46,148 bases of DNA from IMG/VR virus record IMGVR_UViG_3300020595_000061, positions 1-46,148 of that record. One strand, 5' to 3'. A program made the position numbers and the translations under genes. Each line of letters begins with the position of its first letter. Position 1 is the first letter of the stretch. This stretch comes from a virus. Shown here piece after piece: positions 16,582 through 25,799 of the stretch. The notes below the pieces were generated by a model. That model saw only the letters and a list, made by a program, of their open reading frames with translations. It ran no database searches and was not told where the DNA came from.

Positions 16582-19500
16582 CTATATCTCCCAGTCATTT
16601 TTATCCTTACCAGTTATCGCATCCCTAACTTTATGTCGGAGTGCAGTGAACGGACCTATTGGTGTACCTTTGAGTAACTTGTTCACACCCATCTCTGTAT
16701 CTTGTTGCATCGAGTCAGTGACACCACCCGCTAAGCTTACTATGGCACTCAGTGCAGGCGCTTGCCCTACGACTTCACCCGCAGCCCACTCACCCACATT
16801 GTCAGTTCTGCTTTGATAGATTGGGAAGACTGTATTGATTACGCGCTCCCCTGTCCCCAAGAGACCTGATGAGTTGATAGCCCTCCTGCCCTTCCCGAAG
16901 TCATCGAGGTAAGGGTTCTCACCACCAAACTTCAAGCGATCCTTAAGCTCTTGAGATGCAAACCCCATGGCAACCATGAGTACCATCATAGAAAAAGCTT
17001 GATATGTCATCTCTGGGCTACCTCGTTTAACGTACTCACCCCATAGCTTGGGGATGAATGTGGATTGAAACACTGAGATAAAACCTTGGAACTGTGTGAA
17101 TAAAGCAAAGCGTGGATCTTGGTAGATCAATGGGCGGTTAGCTGCACCGGGCATCATAATAGCATCGTTAATAAAGTTTGTAGTAGCTACTTGCGTTAAC
17201 TCTTTTAACCGAGCCATATCTACTTCAGTAGCTGTATTGCTTTCCACTTTAATACCAAGTATAGTCAACTCATTGATCCTACCAGTGTCTAATCCAAGGT
17301 TACGAAGGTGCTCGTATGCTTCTTCAACAGCATTAGTCAAGGGGTAGCCTTCAGGGTGACCACTGATTGTCTCCAAGTGATTGAACATGTAGTCCCAGGC
17401 GATACCTGCACGTACAGCACGAGTCATTTGTGTAAACCCTTGCAATCCATTCCACTTAAAGAACACTGAGAGTAAGCTCTGGCGTAGTGCGTTAGTCTCA
17501 GTAACACCTGTCTTAGACGCTGCACCAACTTGGTTGTCAAAGTAACCCAGATCACGTAGTTGTTTCATAGCCGCTGACTCTTTATTGGAGAAGTGCTTCC
17601 TTGTAACGACAGATGACAACTCACCCCCGGCATTGTAGAACATGTTGCCAATCTCTTCACCCATGGCCTTAACGCCACCCTTCCCAAAGATCTGTTCATT
17701 AGAAAGACTCTTCATGGTTAACGATAGCTCCACAAGAGAGCTGACAGTAGCAAGTGGAAGGCCCACGAATACCATGTAAGTTATGAAGTTCTTCTGTATC
17801 CTTTGGATAGACTTACCAAACTCAGAAGTAGCCCTCTTGTAGTTACCAGATTCAGCATCGAGGTAATCCCTCATCTGCCTACCTAGTTTATCAACAGCTT
17901 CTTGAGAAACACCCTGAGCCTTAGCCTCTTCAAGTAATTGATTAATAACACTACCATTGACACCAACATACCTCTGGTATCCTTGGTACCTCGCAGCGGA
18001 CTTAGCAGCATAATCTACGTTAGTAAAGAAATCTCTCTCCATGAAGTCAGCAAACTTTTCATTCTGAGCAAGACCTAAACTACGTGATCTGTGAGAGCCC
18101 GGTGTGGGTGTGCCCTTAGTTACAGAAAATGCACCATCACCTTCGAGTAGTCCATCAATATCAGCCTTCAAGGGATTCTCTAAGATATTCTCTACAATGT
18201 CGTTAGCAGCTCTATCAGAGAGTCTGTACTGGCTCTTAAGTAATGTTTTAAACTTAACCTGCTCTCTTGCAACAGCTGCTTTGTCTAAAGTCTTAAAAGT
18301 AGAAAGATAGTTCTTGACTTTACCCAACTCACCCCCAGCTTCCTTGTAGTACTTATTCTGATCAGCCCACATGGTTTGTGCAGTCTTCTCAGCATCCTCA
18401 AGTACCTTCTTGTAGTCCTGAGCAAGGTTAGGGTCTACCTCAGCACCCTTACGTCTTGCATTTATCTTATTGATAGCTTGGGGGATCTTACTGTAATCTG
18501 GATTACCCTCCTTATCAACAGCAGCTTGCCCTATCTCATAAATCTCATCACTAATACGTCTTCTATCCTTGTCAGTGACCCTCTTCCCATAATTCAACTT
18601 AGCGTAGATCTCAGTTGAATCACCCACCATGTTCTCATACTTAGCTGCAAGATTCCCCTTGAACTCCTCGAAAGTAGCACCTGAGAATGTCTTCTGTAGT
18701 TCACCACCAAACATACCTGATAGTTTCCTAACAGCTCTTGATTGTGACTTCAAGTTTTCTGTAAAGGCATTACGAGTTGAGCCCCTCCAAAGTCCAGGGA
18801 TCTCCGAGACACCCTTCCATAGCAGGTCACTTAAGTTCTTAGCCTCTGCCTTAAGATCTCCTCGAGCACCTTTGTCTCTAAAGCTGTCAGTCTTGTTAGT
18901 CTGAGACTTTGAGTTAGCTCTAGCTTCATCAGCATTCTCTTCATTACTAGCGATCTTGCCATACTTAGCTAGCTCCTCTTGTGCACGAGTGCCTGAGTCA
19001 GATGTACCTGAACCATCTGCTGTACTACCTTCCCATACAGCTTGCTCTGTCTTGGCTTGATCCCACAGACCACCAGCACCACTGAAGGCACCACCGATAG
19101 AGCCACCAGCTACGGCAGCTGAGATCATCCTCTCAGACGCATCAGTGAAGTCAAAGCTATCATCCTTCAGGTGAGCAGCAGTGTACCCTATGAGTTCCTG
19201 TGTTGCCTCTGTGACTGATTCACTTGCTGCACCAATACCAGCGCCCTTCAGCATCTCACCTATGCGCTCACGGCTTCTTATTTGCTTCTTTACGATGTCA
19301 GCCATTTCCGTAGAGACCTTAGCTAGTTGTTGCTTAGTCATACGAGCAGCTGCCTCTTCAGTAATACCCAACCCCTTAAGCTCATCAGAACCTGCTTTGA
19401 GTATCTCCTTAGGTGTTCCCATCTTACCAAAAGTCTTTAACAGAACCCTACCACCAAAGACATCTATAGCGCCCTGCATAACACCACCAGTTAACGCTAG

Positions 19501-20553
19501 TGCAGCTGATTTGGCACCATCCGCTTGCTCATTCCAAATAGCTCCAGTGTAAAGGGAAGCTGGCACTGACAAGGATGCACCCAGGGTAGGTCCCGCAGCT
19601 GCAATAGAAGCCATTGTGGTTGCCATGTATGGTAGTGACATAGCTATATTATTACCTACATACTCAAAAGCATCTCCTGCATTCTCAACTTCCTTATAGT
19701 CAAGTAGTACTTTAGCGCGTCGAGACATCTCATCACCTGCGCGGTACACACCAGACTCAGCCCAGTTCTCAAAAGAAGCATCACCTATGGAGTTACCTAT
19801 TAAAGAAGCGAAACCGTAACCAGCCTCTTTGACACCTACTAATGCGGAACCGAGGGAGCTGCTGAAAGGACTGTATGCCTTGTTCATGATGTTCCTGTCA
19901 TTACTCCTGTACTTCACGATGTCTGAGAGGTAAGCATCCGGGTTCCTCGCGTACTCTGCCTCGTTGATAGCCATTTCTTTGAACACCATAGGGTCATAAC
20001 CCTCTGATACCATAGCCTGGTTTATCTCTGATGCAAGAGCATCGTATTTATCTTGGTTAGGGTCAGAGTACGATGAAGACTTGATGAACTTACCAAACGC
20101 TACAGACTCTAGTTGGTCTGCTGTAACACCCCCAACAGGTTGGAAGACATCGGCTATCATCATTTGCTCGCCAACATCCCTACCTTGAGAGTCCACTACC
20201 CGACCCGTCTTGCGATCATGCGCTGCATTAACATCCATGTCTCGAATGTAGAAGGGTCCATTTTCCTTCATGAATTTACTAAATGCCTTTAGTGACCCAG
20301 TACCTCCTGCGGTTCCCGGTTTGTATGTAGCTCCCCCTGTTTTATCTCTAAACATCTTACTCACTTCAGGTGCATCGAACCCTTGGACCCTATAACGGTT
20401 ACCATCAGCTCCCTCAAATGTATCAACATCAAACATTTTAGTGATTGGTATTAAACCTTGTGGGTTTTCTGATTGTTCAGATGCGTTAACCACTGAGGGA
20501 TCAACCCCAGTGGTTATTGCAGAAGGAGTGTCAAGCAGTTTACTTAAGTCCAT
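16582..20553 (-). CDS. Internal virion/ejection protein with N-terminal nuclease-like domain
   Basis: 1323 residues, almost the length of T7 gp16 (1318). Residues about 36-140 resemble staphylococcal nuclease: D42-V-D44-T-F, R55, D60-A-P-E63 and R118 align with catalytic Asp19/21, Arg35, Asp40, Glu43 and Arg87. A hydrophobic Ala/Gly-rich stretch (MSLPYMATTMASIAAAGPTL) and two later hydrophobic segments could form part of an ejection channel. T7 gp16 has a transglycosylase at this end, and none is seen here. It begins MDLSKLLDTPS, shared with the next gene. The Shine-Dalgarno is GAGG. Confidence 0.75.
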   Translation of the reverse strand: MDLSKLLDTPSAITTGVDPSVVNASEQSENPQGLIPITKMFDVDTFEGADGNRYRVQGFDAPEVSKMFRDKTGGATYKPGTAGGTGSLKAFSKFMKENGPFYIRDMDVNAAHDRKTGRVVDSQGRDVGEQMMIADVFQPVGGVTADQLESVAFGKFIKSSSYSDPNQDKYDALASEINQAMVSEGYDPMVFKEMAINEAEYARNPDAYLSDIVKYRSNDRNIMNKAYSPFSSSLGSALVGVKEAGYGFASLIGNSIGDASFENWAESGVYRAGDEMSRRAKVLLDYKEVENAGDAFEYVGNNIAMSLPYMATTMASIAAAGPTLGASLSVPASLYTGAIWNEQADGAKSAALALTGGVMQGAIDVFGGRVLLKTFGKMGTPKEILKAGSDELKGLGITEEAAARMTKQQLAKVSTEMADIVKKQIRSRERIGEMLKGAGIGAASESVTEATQELIGYTAAHLKDDSFDFTDASERMISAAVAGGSIGGAFSGAGGLWDQAKTEQAVWEGSTADGSGTSDSGTRAQEELAKYGKIASNEENADEARANSKSQTNKTDSFRDKGARGDLKAEAKNLSDLLWKGVSEIPGLWRGSTRNAFTENLKSQSRAVRKLSGMFGGELQKTFSGATFEEFKGNLAAKYENMVGDSTEIYAKLNYGKRVTDKDRRRISDEIYEIGQAAVDKEGNPDYSKIPQAINKINARRKGAEVDPNLAQDYKKVLEDAEKTAQTMWADQNKYYKEAGGELGKVKNYLSTFKTLDKAAVAREQVKFKTLLKSQYRLSDRAANDIVENILENPLKADIDGLLEGDGAFSVTKGTPTPGSHRSRSLGLAQNEKFADFMERDFFTNVDYAAKSAARYQGYQRYVGVNGSVINQLLEEAKAQGVSQEAVDKLGRQMRDYLDAESGNYKRATSEFGKSIQRIQKNFITYMVFVGLPLATVSSLVELSLTMKSLSNEQIFGKGGVKAMGEEIGNMFYNAGGELSSVVTRKHFSNKESAAMKQLRDLGYFDNQVGAASKTGVTETNALRQSLLSVFFKWNGLQGFTQMTRAVRAGIAWDYMFNHLETISGHPEGYPLTNAVEEAYEHLRNLGLDTGRINELTILGIKVESNTATEVDMARLKELTQVATTNFINDAIMMPGAANRPLIYQDPRFALFTQFQGFISVFQSTFIPKLWGEYVKRGSPEMTYQAFSMMVLMVAMGFASQELKDRLKFGGENPYLDDFGKGRRAINSSGLLGTGERVINTVFPIYQSRTDNVGEWAAGEVVGQAPALSAIVSLAGGVTDSMQQDTEMGVNKLLKGTPIGPFTALRHKVRDAITGKDKNDWEI

Positions 20554-20572
20554 ACTTGTACCTCAATTTGTT

Positions 20573-22564
20573 TTATTGTCCGTTAAGTTGTCTCCATGCA
20601 GGAACCCAATTGTCTCGATCAGCTATGTAGCCGTTTTGCTTAAGGTACTCTAAATAACCAGATGTTCCACCCCCAGCATCCTTTACATACCGCTTTCGCT
20701 CATCAGGTGTACGAGACATGTACCCGTGTTGGTACATTGTCTTTAACATTTGACCTCTTAGCCCAGGTTCTTGAGGAAGTCCATTCATTAAATCCAGAAC
20801 TTCACCTACAACAGTGGGTTCAACAGGCTTCCCATTTGGTTTAAGAAACATATCCCCTTCCATCTGCTTAGCAATGCCTTCTTGTAAAGCCAAATTAGTT
20901 AGGTCTCTATCAGACATCTCTTTGTTTTTAGGGTTATTTCTGGTCTCTATGATTGAACTGAACACATAGTCAGAGAGTTCATTAACCTTAGAGGTGTTAA
21001 AGCCATTTTGAATTGCGTACATAGACATTGCTTGAGAGACTTGTGGTATGTTGAAAACACCCGCACCCTCACCCTTTATCATATCATTATCTAACTCAAA
21101 CTTACGTAACTTAGACTCCATGATAGGTTTAATCTGTTTTTGATTATACTCATCCCTTTCCTTATACTCACTAGCCTTAAGGAATCTCTTAGTATCAACA
21201 GGTTGATCATCAGGGCCAAGTAGAACCTCCCTACCCCTTTCATCTTTATTCACACGAAGAGTAACCTCAGCACCAGTCTTAGGGTCAGTCCAGTACTCAA
21301 CTTTGTTTTCATCAGTCATTGTCCTGATAAGTGTAAGATCACCAAGATCACCAGTGTCCTTGTATAACTTAATACTCTCAGGTGTGTACGTGCCGAACGC
21401 CTTGTTAGCAACAGCTATTTTGTTCTCGACACCATTGCCGTATCTCCTAGTTACAAACCCAAGTGAACCGTCATGGTCGTAGCCAAGTGCTCGTGAACCG
21501 AGGTAGATAGTAGCAGCTTCAGATAGAGCACCCTTGTCGAGCACTGTGCCTAGCCCTTCCGCAAAGAAGTCCTTGACCTTACCCCATGCAGGGGGTTTAG
21601 GTACTGCCCTTCCATCTTGACTCGGTGCTGGTTCTTCTGACCTAGCAGTGTTACCCGCAGCTAGGAGTTCACTGAAGTCTGACTCATCGGGTTCAGTTCT
21701 GGGGCTGGGAGGGGTGTCTAAGGTTGTTGCCATCAGTTCTTCAGCTTCCTCTGTGAAACCCTGCTCAGCCATTCTCCCTGCCCTATCAATAGCCCCCAAG
21801 CGAGCTACCTCAGCATCCTCTCTGCTTAACTCAGAAGCTCTCTCATCTCTACTTGTGATTGTATTAGCTATCCCCTCAAGCACTGTAAGATGCGCCCTAG
21901 CATACTCTGGACTAAGTGTGCCTTCTTTCATCCCACTCATGAGTTTCTCTCTCTCAGACTCGTTGTAAGCCAACGCTTTATCTGTCGAACGTGCTGCCAC
22001 AATATCTGATCTGTCCTCGAGGTATTTATAAACATCAGTGCCCTTGAGGTAATCAATAGCAGAACTAAAAGGGGATTGTTGGGTCTTCGGTGACATACTT
22101 GCTCGTATTCCAGAAAGACTGTAGACATCTTCAGGGGAAGCACCTGCCTTCAAGGCAGCTATTGCTGCATCCTCCACAGGGTTAACTAAGGCACCCTGAC
22201 CCCAACGATCCCCTTTGTAGTCGTAAGGGGGTTCAATAGCACCACCTTCAGCCTTATACTCAGGGACACTACCACCTTGCTCGCGTTGCACCTCCCTACC
22301 TGCGTTATTCATCTCTTCTATCTGAGGCTCAAACATTCTCGTAGCCTCTGCATTCATTACAAACTCACCCGGGGTTAACCAAGCGGGTACCGTGTCGGTG
22401 CCCTTGGGACCTCCGGGGTGTTCCTGAGGTATACCTTGCACAGGTGGTACACCTAAACCGCCCAGGAATTGCTCAACGAGATGGGCAGCTGGGCCACCCT
22501 CTCCGAACTCAACAGACACTTGAGCACCATGTCTATCTTTGTGCATAATCTTCTTAATACTCAT
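20573..22564 (-). CDS. Internal virion protein (663 aa)
   Basis: The N terminus has GTDTVPAWLTPGEFVMN, a motif common in phage internal and tail-associated virion proteins, followed by a YKAEGGAI element. The rest is helical, charged and without catalytic motifs. It lies between two other presumed internal proteins in the position held by T7 gp15. It may be part of the ejected core complex. AGGAGAT lies before the ATG. The assignment rests on context and the single motif. Confidence 0.6.
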   Translation of the reverse strand: MSIKKIMHKDRHGAQVSVEFGEGGPAAHLVEQFLGGLGVPPVQGIPQEHPGGPKGTDTVPAWLTPGEFVMNAEATRMFEPQIEEMNNAGREVQREQGGSVPEYKAEGGAIEPPYDYKGDRWGQGALVNPVEDAAIAALKAGASPEDVYSLSGIRASMSPKTQQSPFSSAIDYLKGTDVYKYLEDRSDIVAARSTDKALAYNESEREKLMSGMKEGTLSPEYARAHLTVLEGIANTITSRDERASELSREDAEVARLGAIDRAGRMAEQGFTEEAEELMATTLDTPPSPRTEPDESDFSELLAAGNTARSEEPAPSQDGRAVPKPPAWGKVKDFFAEGLGTVLDKGALSEAATIYLGSRALGYDHDGSLGFVTRRYGNGVENKIAVANKAFGTYTPESIKLYKDTGDLGDLTLIRTMTDENKVEYWTDPKTGAEVTLRVNKDERGREVLLGPDDQPVDTKRFLKASEYKERDEYNQKQIKPIMESKLRKFELDNDMIKGEGAGVFNIPQVSQAMSMYAIQNGFNTSKVNELSDYVFSSIIETRNNPKNKEMSDRDLTNLALQEGIAKQMEGDMFLKPNGKPVEPTVVGEVLDLMNGLPQEPGLRGQMLKTMYQHGYMSRTPDERKRYVKDAGGGTSGYLEYLKQNGYIADRDNWVPAWRQLNGQ

Positions 22565-22578
22565 CTGTATCTCCTAGG

Positions 22579-22977
22579 TCACTTGCCACCGCTGGGTAAG
22601 CCGAAGTTGGGTAAGGCAGTGCCACCATAGGGCACTGGGGAATAGGGGCTATCTCTTGGGATTTCCCTTGGGTTCTCTGGTTGCACAACCCCTGGCTGTA
22701 CTGTCTCAAAGGGTGTCTTACCTGCTTGGTACCTAAAGCCCTGTGTTTTAACTTCAGGCTGCCCCACGGACCCTTGTTGAGGCTGAGGTACTGCTGCTTG
22801 TTGAACCTGGGGTACCCCTTCTTGTTGAGCTATAGGTGCGTTATTGAAAGTACCAGAGGTTGGGTCAAACTGAGTCCAGTCAATGTTGTTCAAAGCACTA
22901 AAGTCCACGGCACCACCACTGGCTTTGTACTGGGGTTTAATAGTGTCAAAGTAACCAGCTATTGGATCTTCTTTCAT
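22579..22977 (-). CDS. Pro/Gln-rich virion-block protein (132 aa)
   Basis: A low-complexity protein rich in Pro, Gln and Val (PQVQQAAVPQPQQ) with a YKASGGAV element near residue 17 that is also seen in neighbouring virion genes. No domain is recognised, and disorder is likely. AGGAG precedes the ATG, and the next gene starts 14 bases after the stop. It is probably a minor virion or assembly component, from its position only. Confidence 0.6.
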   Translation of the reverse strand: MKEDPIAGYFDTIKPQYKASGGAVDFSALNNIDWTQFDPTSGTFNNAPIAQQEGVPQVQQAAVPQPQQGSVGQPEVKTQGFRYQAGKTPFETVQPGVVQPENPREIPRDSPYSPVPYGGTALPNFGLPSGGK

Positions 22978-22986
22978 AGTAGTCTC

Positions 22987-23661
22987 CTATTCACAATTAC
23001 AGTTCACCATTGGACCACAGTTACAACCTTTACCAGCGTAACCACCCTTGTTAGAATACATGCTTCCATCATCAATGTACCCACCACCAGCTCTAAATAA
23101 ACTTTCTTTAATCTGACCAAAACCACCTGCAAGTTTGTTGATGCCAAGTTCGGCAACATTACTGGGGTTCTCAATGAAACCACCTGAGCTCTCTTTTGCC
23201 ATGTTTGATAAAGGAAATGGGGAAAGGGCTGATCTGAGTGAATTAGGTTCAGCGGCCTCACCAATCGGAGGTGCTGCCATGTTAGCCAGACCTGTAGTCG
23301 CTTGTTGAGAAAGAGCACTAGTGGTACCAGCCGCAGCTGCATCTGTAGCACCTGACATAGCTGCTTGTGTCGCAGTTGCCTTAGCCCCCTCTGTTGCTAC
23401 ACTAGCTGCGCCGGGCACTGGAACACCAGCTGTTGCTACGTCAAGGGCCACCCCCTGTGGGGTCACCCCTGAGAGGTCCCCCTTACCACCCAGGCTAGAA
23501 CCCACAGATGCTCCAACTGCCATCCCCAAAGGACCTAGTGGTGCCAGTAATGCACTCCCAATGATGCCTCCGAGCATACCCATCCCAGCGTTACCACCCT
23601 TGGAGGGTGGCTTATTGAGATGCTGCAAGGGTGATCCCTTATACTTATCCATTGTTTGCAT
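22987..23661 (-). CDS. Gly/Ala-rich virion protein with Cys-rich tail (224 aa)
   Basis: ATG 23661 overlaps the preceding stop (TGATG) and has AGGAGG at 6 bases. A hydrophobic glycine-rich segment (about residues 26-58, GMLGGIIGSALLAPLGPLG) could insert in a membrane, as T7 gp14 does during ejection. The middle is Ala/Thr-rich. The C terminus is unusual, ending GKGCNCGPMVNCNCE with five cysteines, which suggests metal or disulfide bonding. The role as an ejection protein is an inference from order and composition. Confidence 0.6.
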   Translation of the reverse strand: MQTMDKYKGSPLQHLNKPPSKGGNAGMGMLGGIIGSALLAPLGPLGMAVGASVGSSLGGKGDLSGVTPQGVALDVATAGVPVPGAASVATEGAKATATQAAMSGATDAAAAGTTSALSQQATTGLANMAAPPIGEAAEPNSLRSALSPFPLSNMAKESSGGFIENPSNVAELGINKLAGGFGQIKESLFRAGGGYIDDGSMYSNKGGYAGKGCNCGPMVNCNCE

Positions 23662-24179
23662 CACTTACCTCCTGATCTAGGTGCTGTGGTGGTTGTAGTT
23701 TGTGCTTGTGGTGCTGCACCAAGGAAGTTGAAGTACCTTTCAGCACCCCTGGCTTGAGAGTCTAAACCCTCTTGGTCTAATGACCTAGCACCTTCAACAG
23801 TCTTACCATACTCTTGACCAGCCTTTAACTTAGCTTCAAGGTCAGCCTGTTGCAGCTGCATAGCTCTATCAACCATTCCAGCTTCACGACCACGGTCTGC
23901 TCTTGCAGAACCTAGTGCACCCTGTTGATTAGAAAGCATAGCACCTTCAGTGTTACGTAGCTGGTTAAGGATGTTTTCAGTACCCAGACCACCTTGCATT
24001 GCGTTTTGAGCAATACGTCCCTGAGCCAGTAGTGCTTTGCGTACCTCATCACTATCAGCGACACGACCTAGTGCACCCTCACGGTACAACCTACCAACGT
24101 CTTGGAGGACGGGGAGGGTTGCCCTTTTAATATCGGGATCTATCTCTTGTATAGTTCTTGTAGTTTCAGTCCTAGCCAT
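23661..24179 (-). CDS. Helical internal virion protein (172 aa), possible T7 gp14 analogue
   Basis: The start is set at ATG 24179 (MARTETTR), which has GAGGAG upstream. An earlier start at 24203 would lie in the previous gene. The product is largely helical, rich in Gln, Ala and Arg (RNTEGAMLSNQQGALGSARADRG), and ends in a Thr-rich tail. Similar small helical proteins stand at the head of internal-protein clusters in podoviruses. No catalytic motif is seen. It is coupled to the next gene by a TGATG overlap. Confidence 0.6.
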   Translation of the reverse strand: MARTETTRTIQEIDPDIKRATLPVLQDVGRLYREGALGRVADSDEVRKALLAQGRIAQNAMQGGLGTENILNQLRNTEGAMLSNQQGALGSARADRGREAGMVDRAMQLQQADLEAKLKAGQEYGKTVEGARSLDQEGLDSQARGAERYFNFLGAAPQAQTTTTTAPRSGGK

Positions 24180-24180
24180 T

Positions 24181-24660
24181 TTATATAACTCCTCTGACAC
24201 CACTTAAGGGGGTGCAGTTGTATTGTTTCTGTAAGAACGCCACATAGTCCGCAGCCATCCCAGTAGAGTGGATTGTATCAGCTCTCCAGTCGGCACCACC
24301 ATGTGCCTTTACGTGTTCGATCATGTAGTCAAAGCAAGATTTCACTGTTAGTGCATTTCTCGATTTACCCACCGAGTAGTCAACGATCATCTCTTTCACA
24401 TCCATGACAGGGTTACCACAGTACTGTTCAATATATGTGCTGCACAACATAAACCCTATCATGTTATCACTCTCACCTACGAACTTAATCGCTAGGTAGT
24501 TTGGATCACCTCCTTTAGTTTTGGATAATAACTCTAAGAAACCAGAAGTCCAGTGTGCCTCGTCTTTATGGTTGTACGCAGCGTAAGTGTCCCCCTCGTA
24601 GGAGGCGCGGACAAGTGTCATAGCATCGTAGACATCGTTTGAGCCCATTAGTTTAATCAT
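24181..24660 (-). CDS. GNAT-like protein, possible T7 gp13-type internal protein
   Basis: 159 residues with strand-helix order resembling acetyltransferase-like proteins: an N-terminal helix (DVYDAMTLVRASYE), a central IGFMLCSTYIE strand pair and a C-terminal FDYMIEHVKAHG helix. No clear acetyl-CoA loop is visible. Degenerate GNAT-like proteins occur just ahead of internal virion proteins in T7-like phages, which fits this position. GGAGAGGA precedes the ATG. Function beyond that is unknown. Confidence 0.45.
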   Translation of the reverse strand: MIKLMGSNDVYDAMTLVRASYEGDTYAAYNHKDEAHWTSGFLELLSKTKGGDPNYLAIKFVGESDNMIGFMLCSTYIEQYCGNPVMDVKEMIVDYSVGKSRNALTVKSCFDYMIEHVKAHGGADWRADTIHSTGMAADYVAFLQKQYNCTPLSGVRGVI

Positions 24661-24675
24661 CTTGTCCTCTCCTGT

Positions 24676-25116
24676 TTATTGGGGTTTAGTTGGCCATGTT
24701 ATCTCATCTAGTGAGGTTGCCCACTTATACATCTCCGGTATGTCTCGCAGTGCCTGCCTGTATGTCACCCACTCTGCTTTCACTGTGGTGGTTAACGGGC
24801 TGTCTGGGAGCTGCGTCCAATCTGATCCTGATACTTCAATATCCCTAAGCCCTCTGACTTGCGACCAAAACCGATTAGATGAAAAAGACCACTTGTTATC
24901 AACCCAATCATGCCAACCATTTGAGCAAGCATCTCTAATCTCCCAACCACCGTCCCAATACCAAGTGTTTAACACAACCTGATCGTCGGAGGTGTGGGGG
25001 ATATGCCTAGCAACACAGCCGTTGTAAGTTTTTCCATCTTCATACATATCATCAACAGCAGGGCTAATAGTGTACGCCACTTCGCCGTTAGTTTTTACCA
25101 TTGCTACTTTTATCAT
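24676..25116 (-). CDS. Tail fibre assembly chaperone-like protein
   Basis: 146 residues. The C terminus carries DWTQLPDSPLT, WVTYRQALRDIP and ITWPTKP, the signature of phage tail assembly chaperones that follow tail-fibre or tip genes. The N-terminal half is Trp-rich and may bind the fibre. Its start overlaps the stop of the preceding tail-tip gene (ATGA-type), consistent with a dedicated chaperone for that product. Confidence 0.65.
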   Translation of the reverse strand: MIKVAMVKTNGEVAYTISPAVDDMYEDGKTYNGCVARHIPHTSDDQVVLNTWYWDGGWEIRDACSNGWHDWVDNKWSFSSNRFWSQVRGLRDIEVSGSDWTQLPDSPLTTTVKAEWVTYRQALRDIPEMYKWATSLDEITWPTKPQ

Positions 25117-25799
25117 GTAAAAGTTCCTATTAAATTTGTTCTAAATCCACCGCCATAAGAAACCCCATAAGATCCAACTATTGCAATTACTGCATTTTGT
25201 GCGCGGATAGTTCTATTCGTATAATCCCACCGTGAATGCAGCGCCCAAACCGCTGAAGTCTGGGAGCCAATAGTTTGTCTTCCCACAAAACTTTTCCCGC
25301 TCATAATAGAATAAACTCCCGCCATGCTTGTTAATGAAAATATAGTTCCAGTTGCGCCAACGCTTGTAAAGTCATCAAATGCTACTTGCTGGCACCTAAA
25401 ATTTCCATTGTTAGAGCTAAACGCTTGATCTCCGTTTGTTTTATTTACCTCTAAGCCATAATCTCCGCTATTGTTAGCAGGCATATCTGAAGACTTAATG
25501 GCAATTACCCAATCAACAGATATGTTGCTTGTTGCTAGATAATCTAAGCCAAAAACAAAAGATGCATATGTTGTAACATTAGTAAACTCTGAAAACCATA
25601 CTAAATGGTCACCTGATTCAGTAGACGGTTTTGCAAAAATAACGTAGCTTGACGGAGTGTTGGCGGGGAATGCAACAGGATAATAGGTGTTTGTGGTTCC
25701 TGCTGTAGCCGTCCCACTTGCAAACACAGAAAGATTATCGTATGTGCCATCTATCTGCGTAAACCCGCTAGAGTTTATGCTACTAATTCCGTAACTCAT
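25113..25799 (-). CDS. Tail tip or receptor-binding protein (228 aa)
   Basis: A Ser/Thr/Gly-rich beta-type sequence beginning MSYGISSINSSGFTQIDG, like the small terminal domains on phage tail tips. No enzymatic motif is seen. It overlaps both neighbours by four bases and lies between a tail-tip gene and a tail chaperone, so it probably takes part in host recognition. It appears richer in AT than the flanking genes, which would fit exchange of host-range modules; this was judged by eye. Confidence 0.5.
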   Translation of the reverse strand: MSYGISSINSSGFTQIDGTYDNLSVFASGTATAGTTNTYYPVAFPANTPSSYVIFAKPSTESGDHLVWFSEFTNVTTYASFVFGLDYLATSNISVDWVIAIKSSDMPANNSGDYGLEVNKTNGDQAFSSNNGNFRCQQVAFDDFTSVGATGTIFSLTSMAGVYSIMSGKSFVGRQTIGSQTSAVWALHSRWDYTNRTIRAQNAVIAIVGSYGVSYGGGFRTNLIGTFT

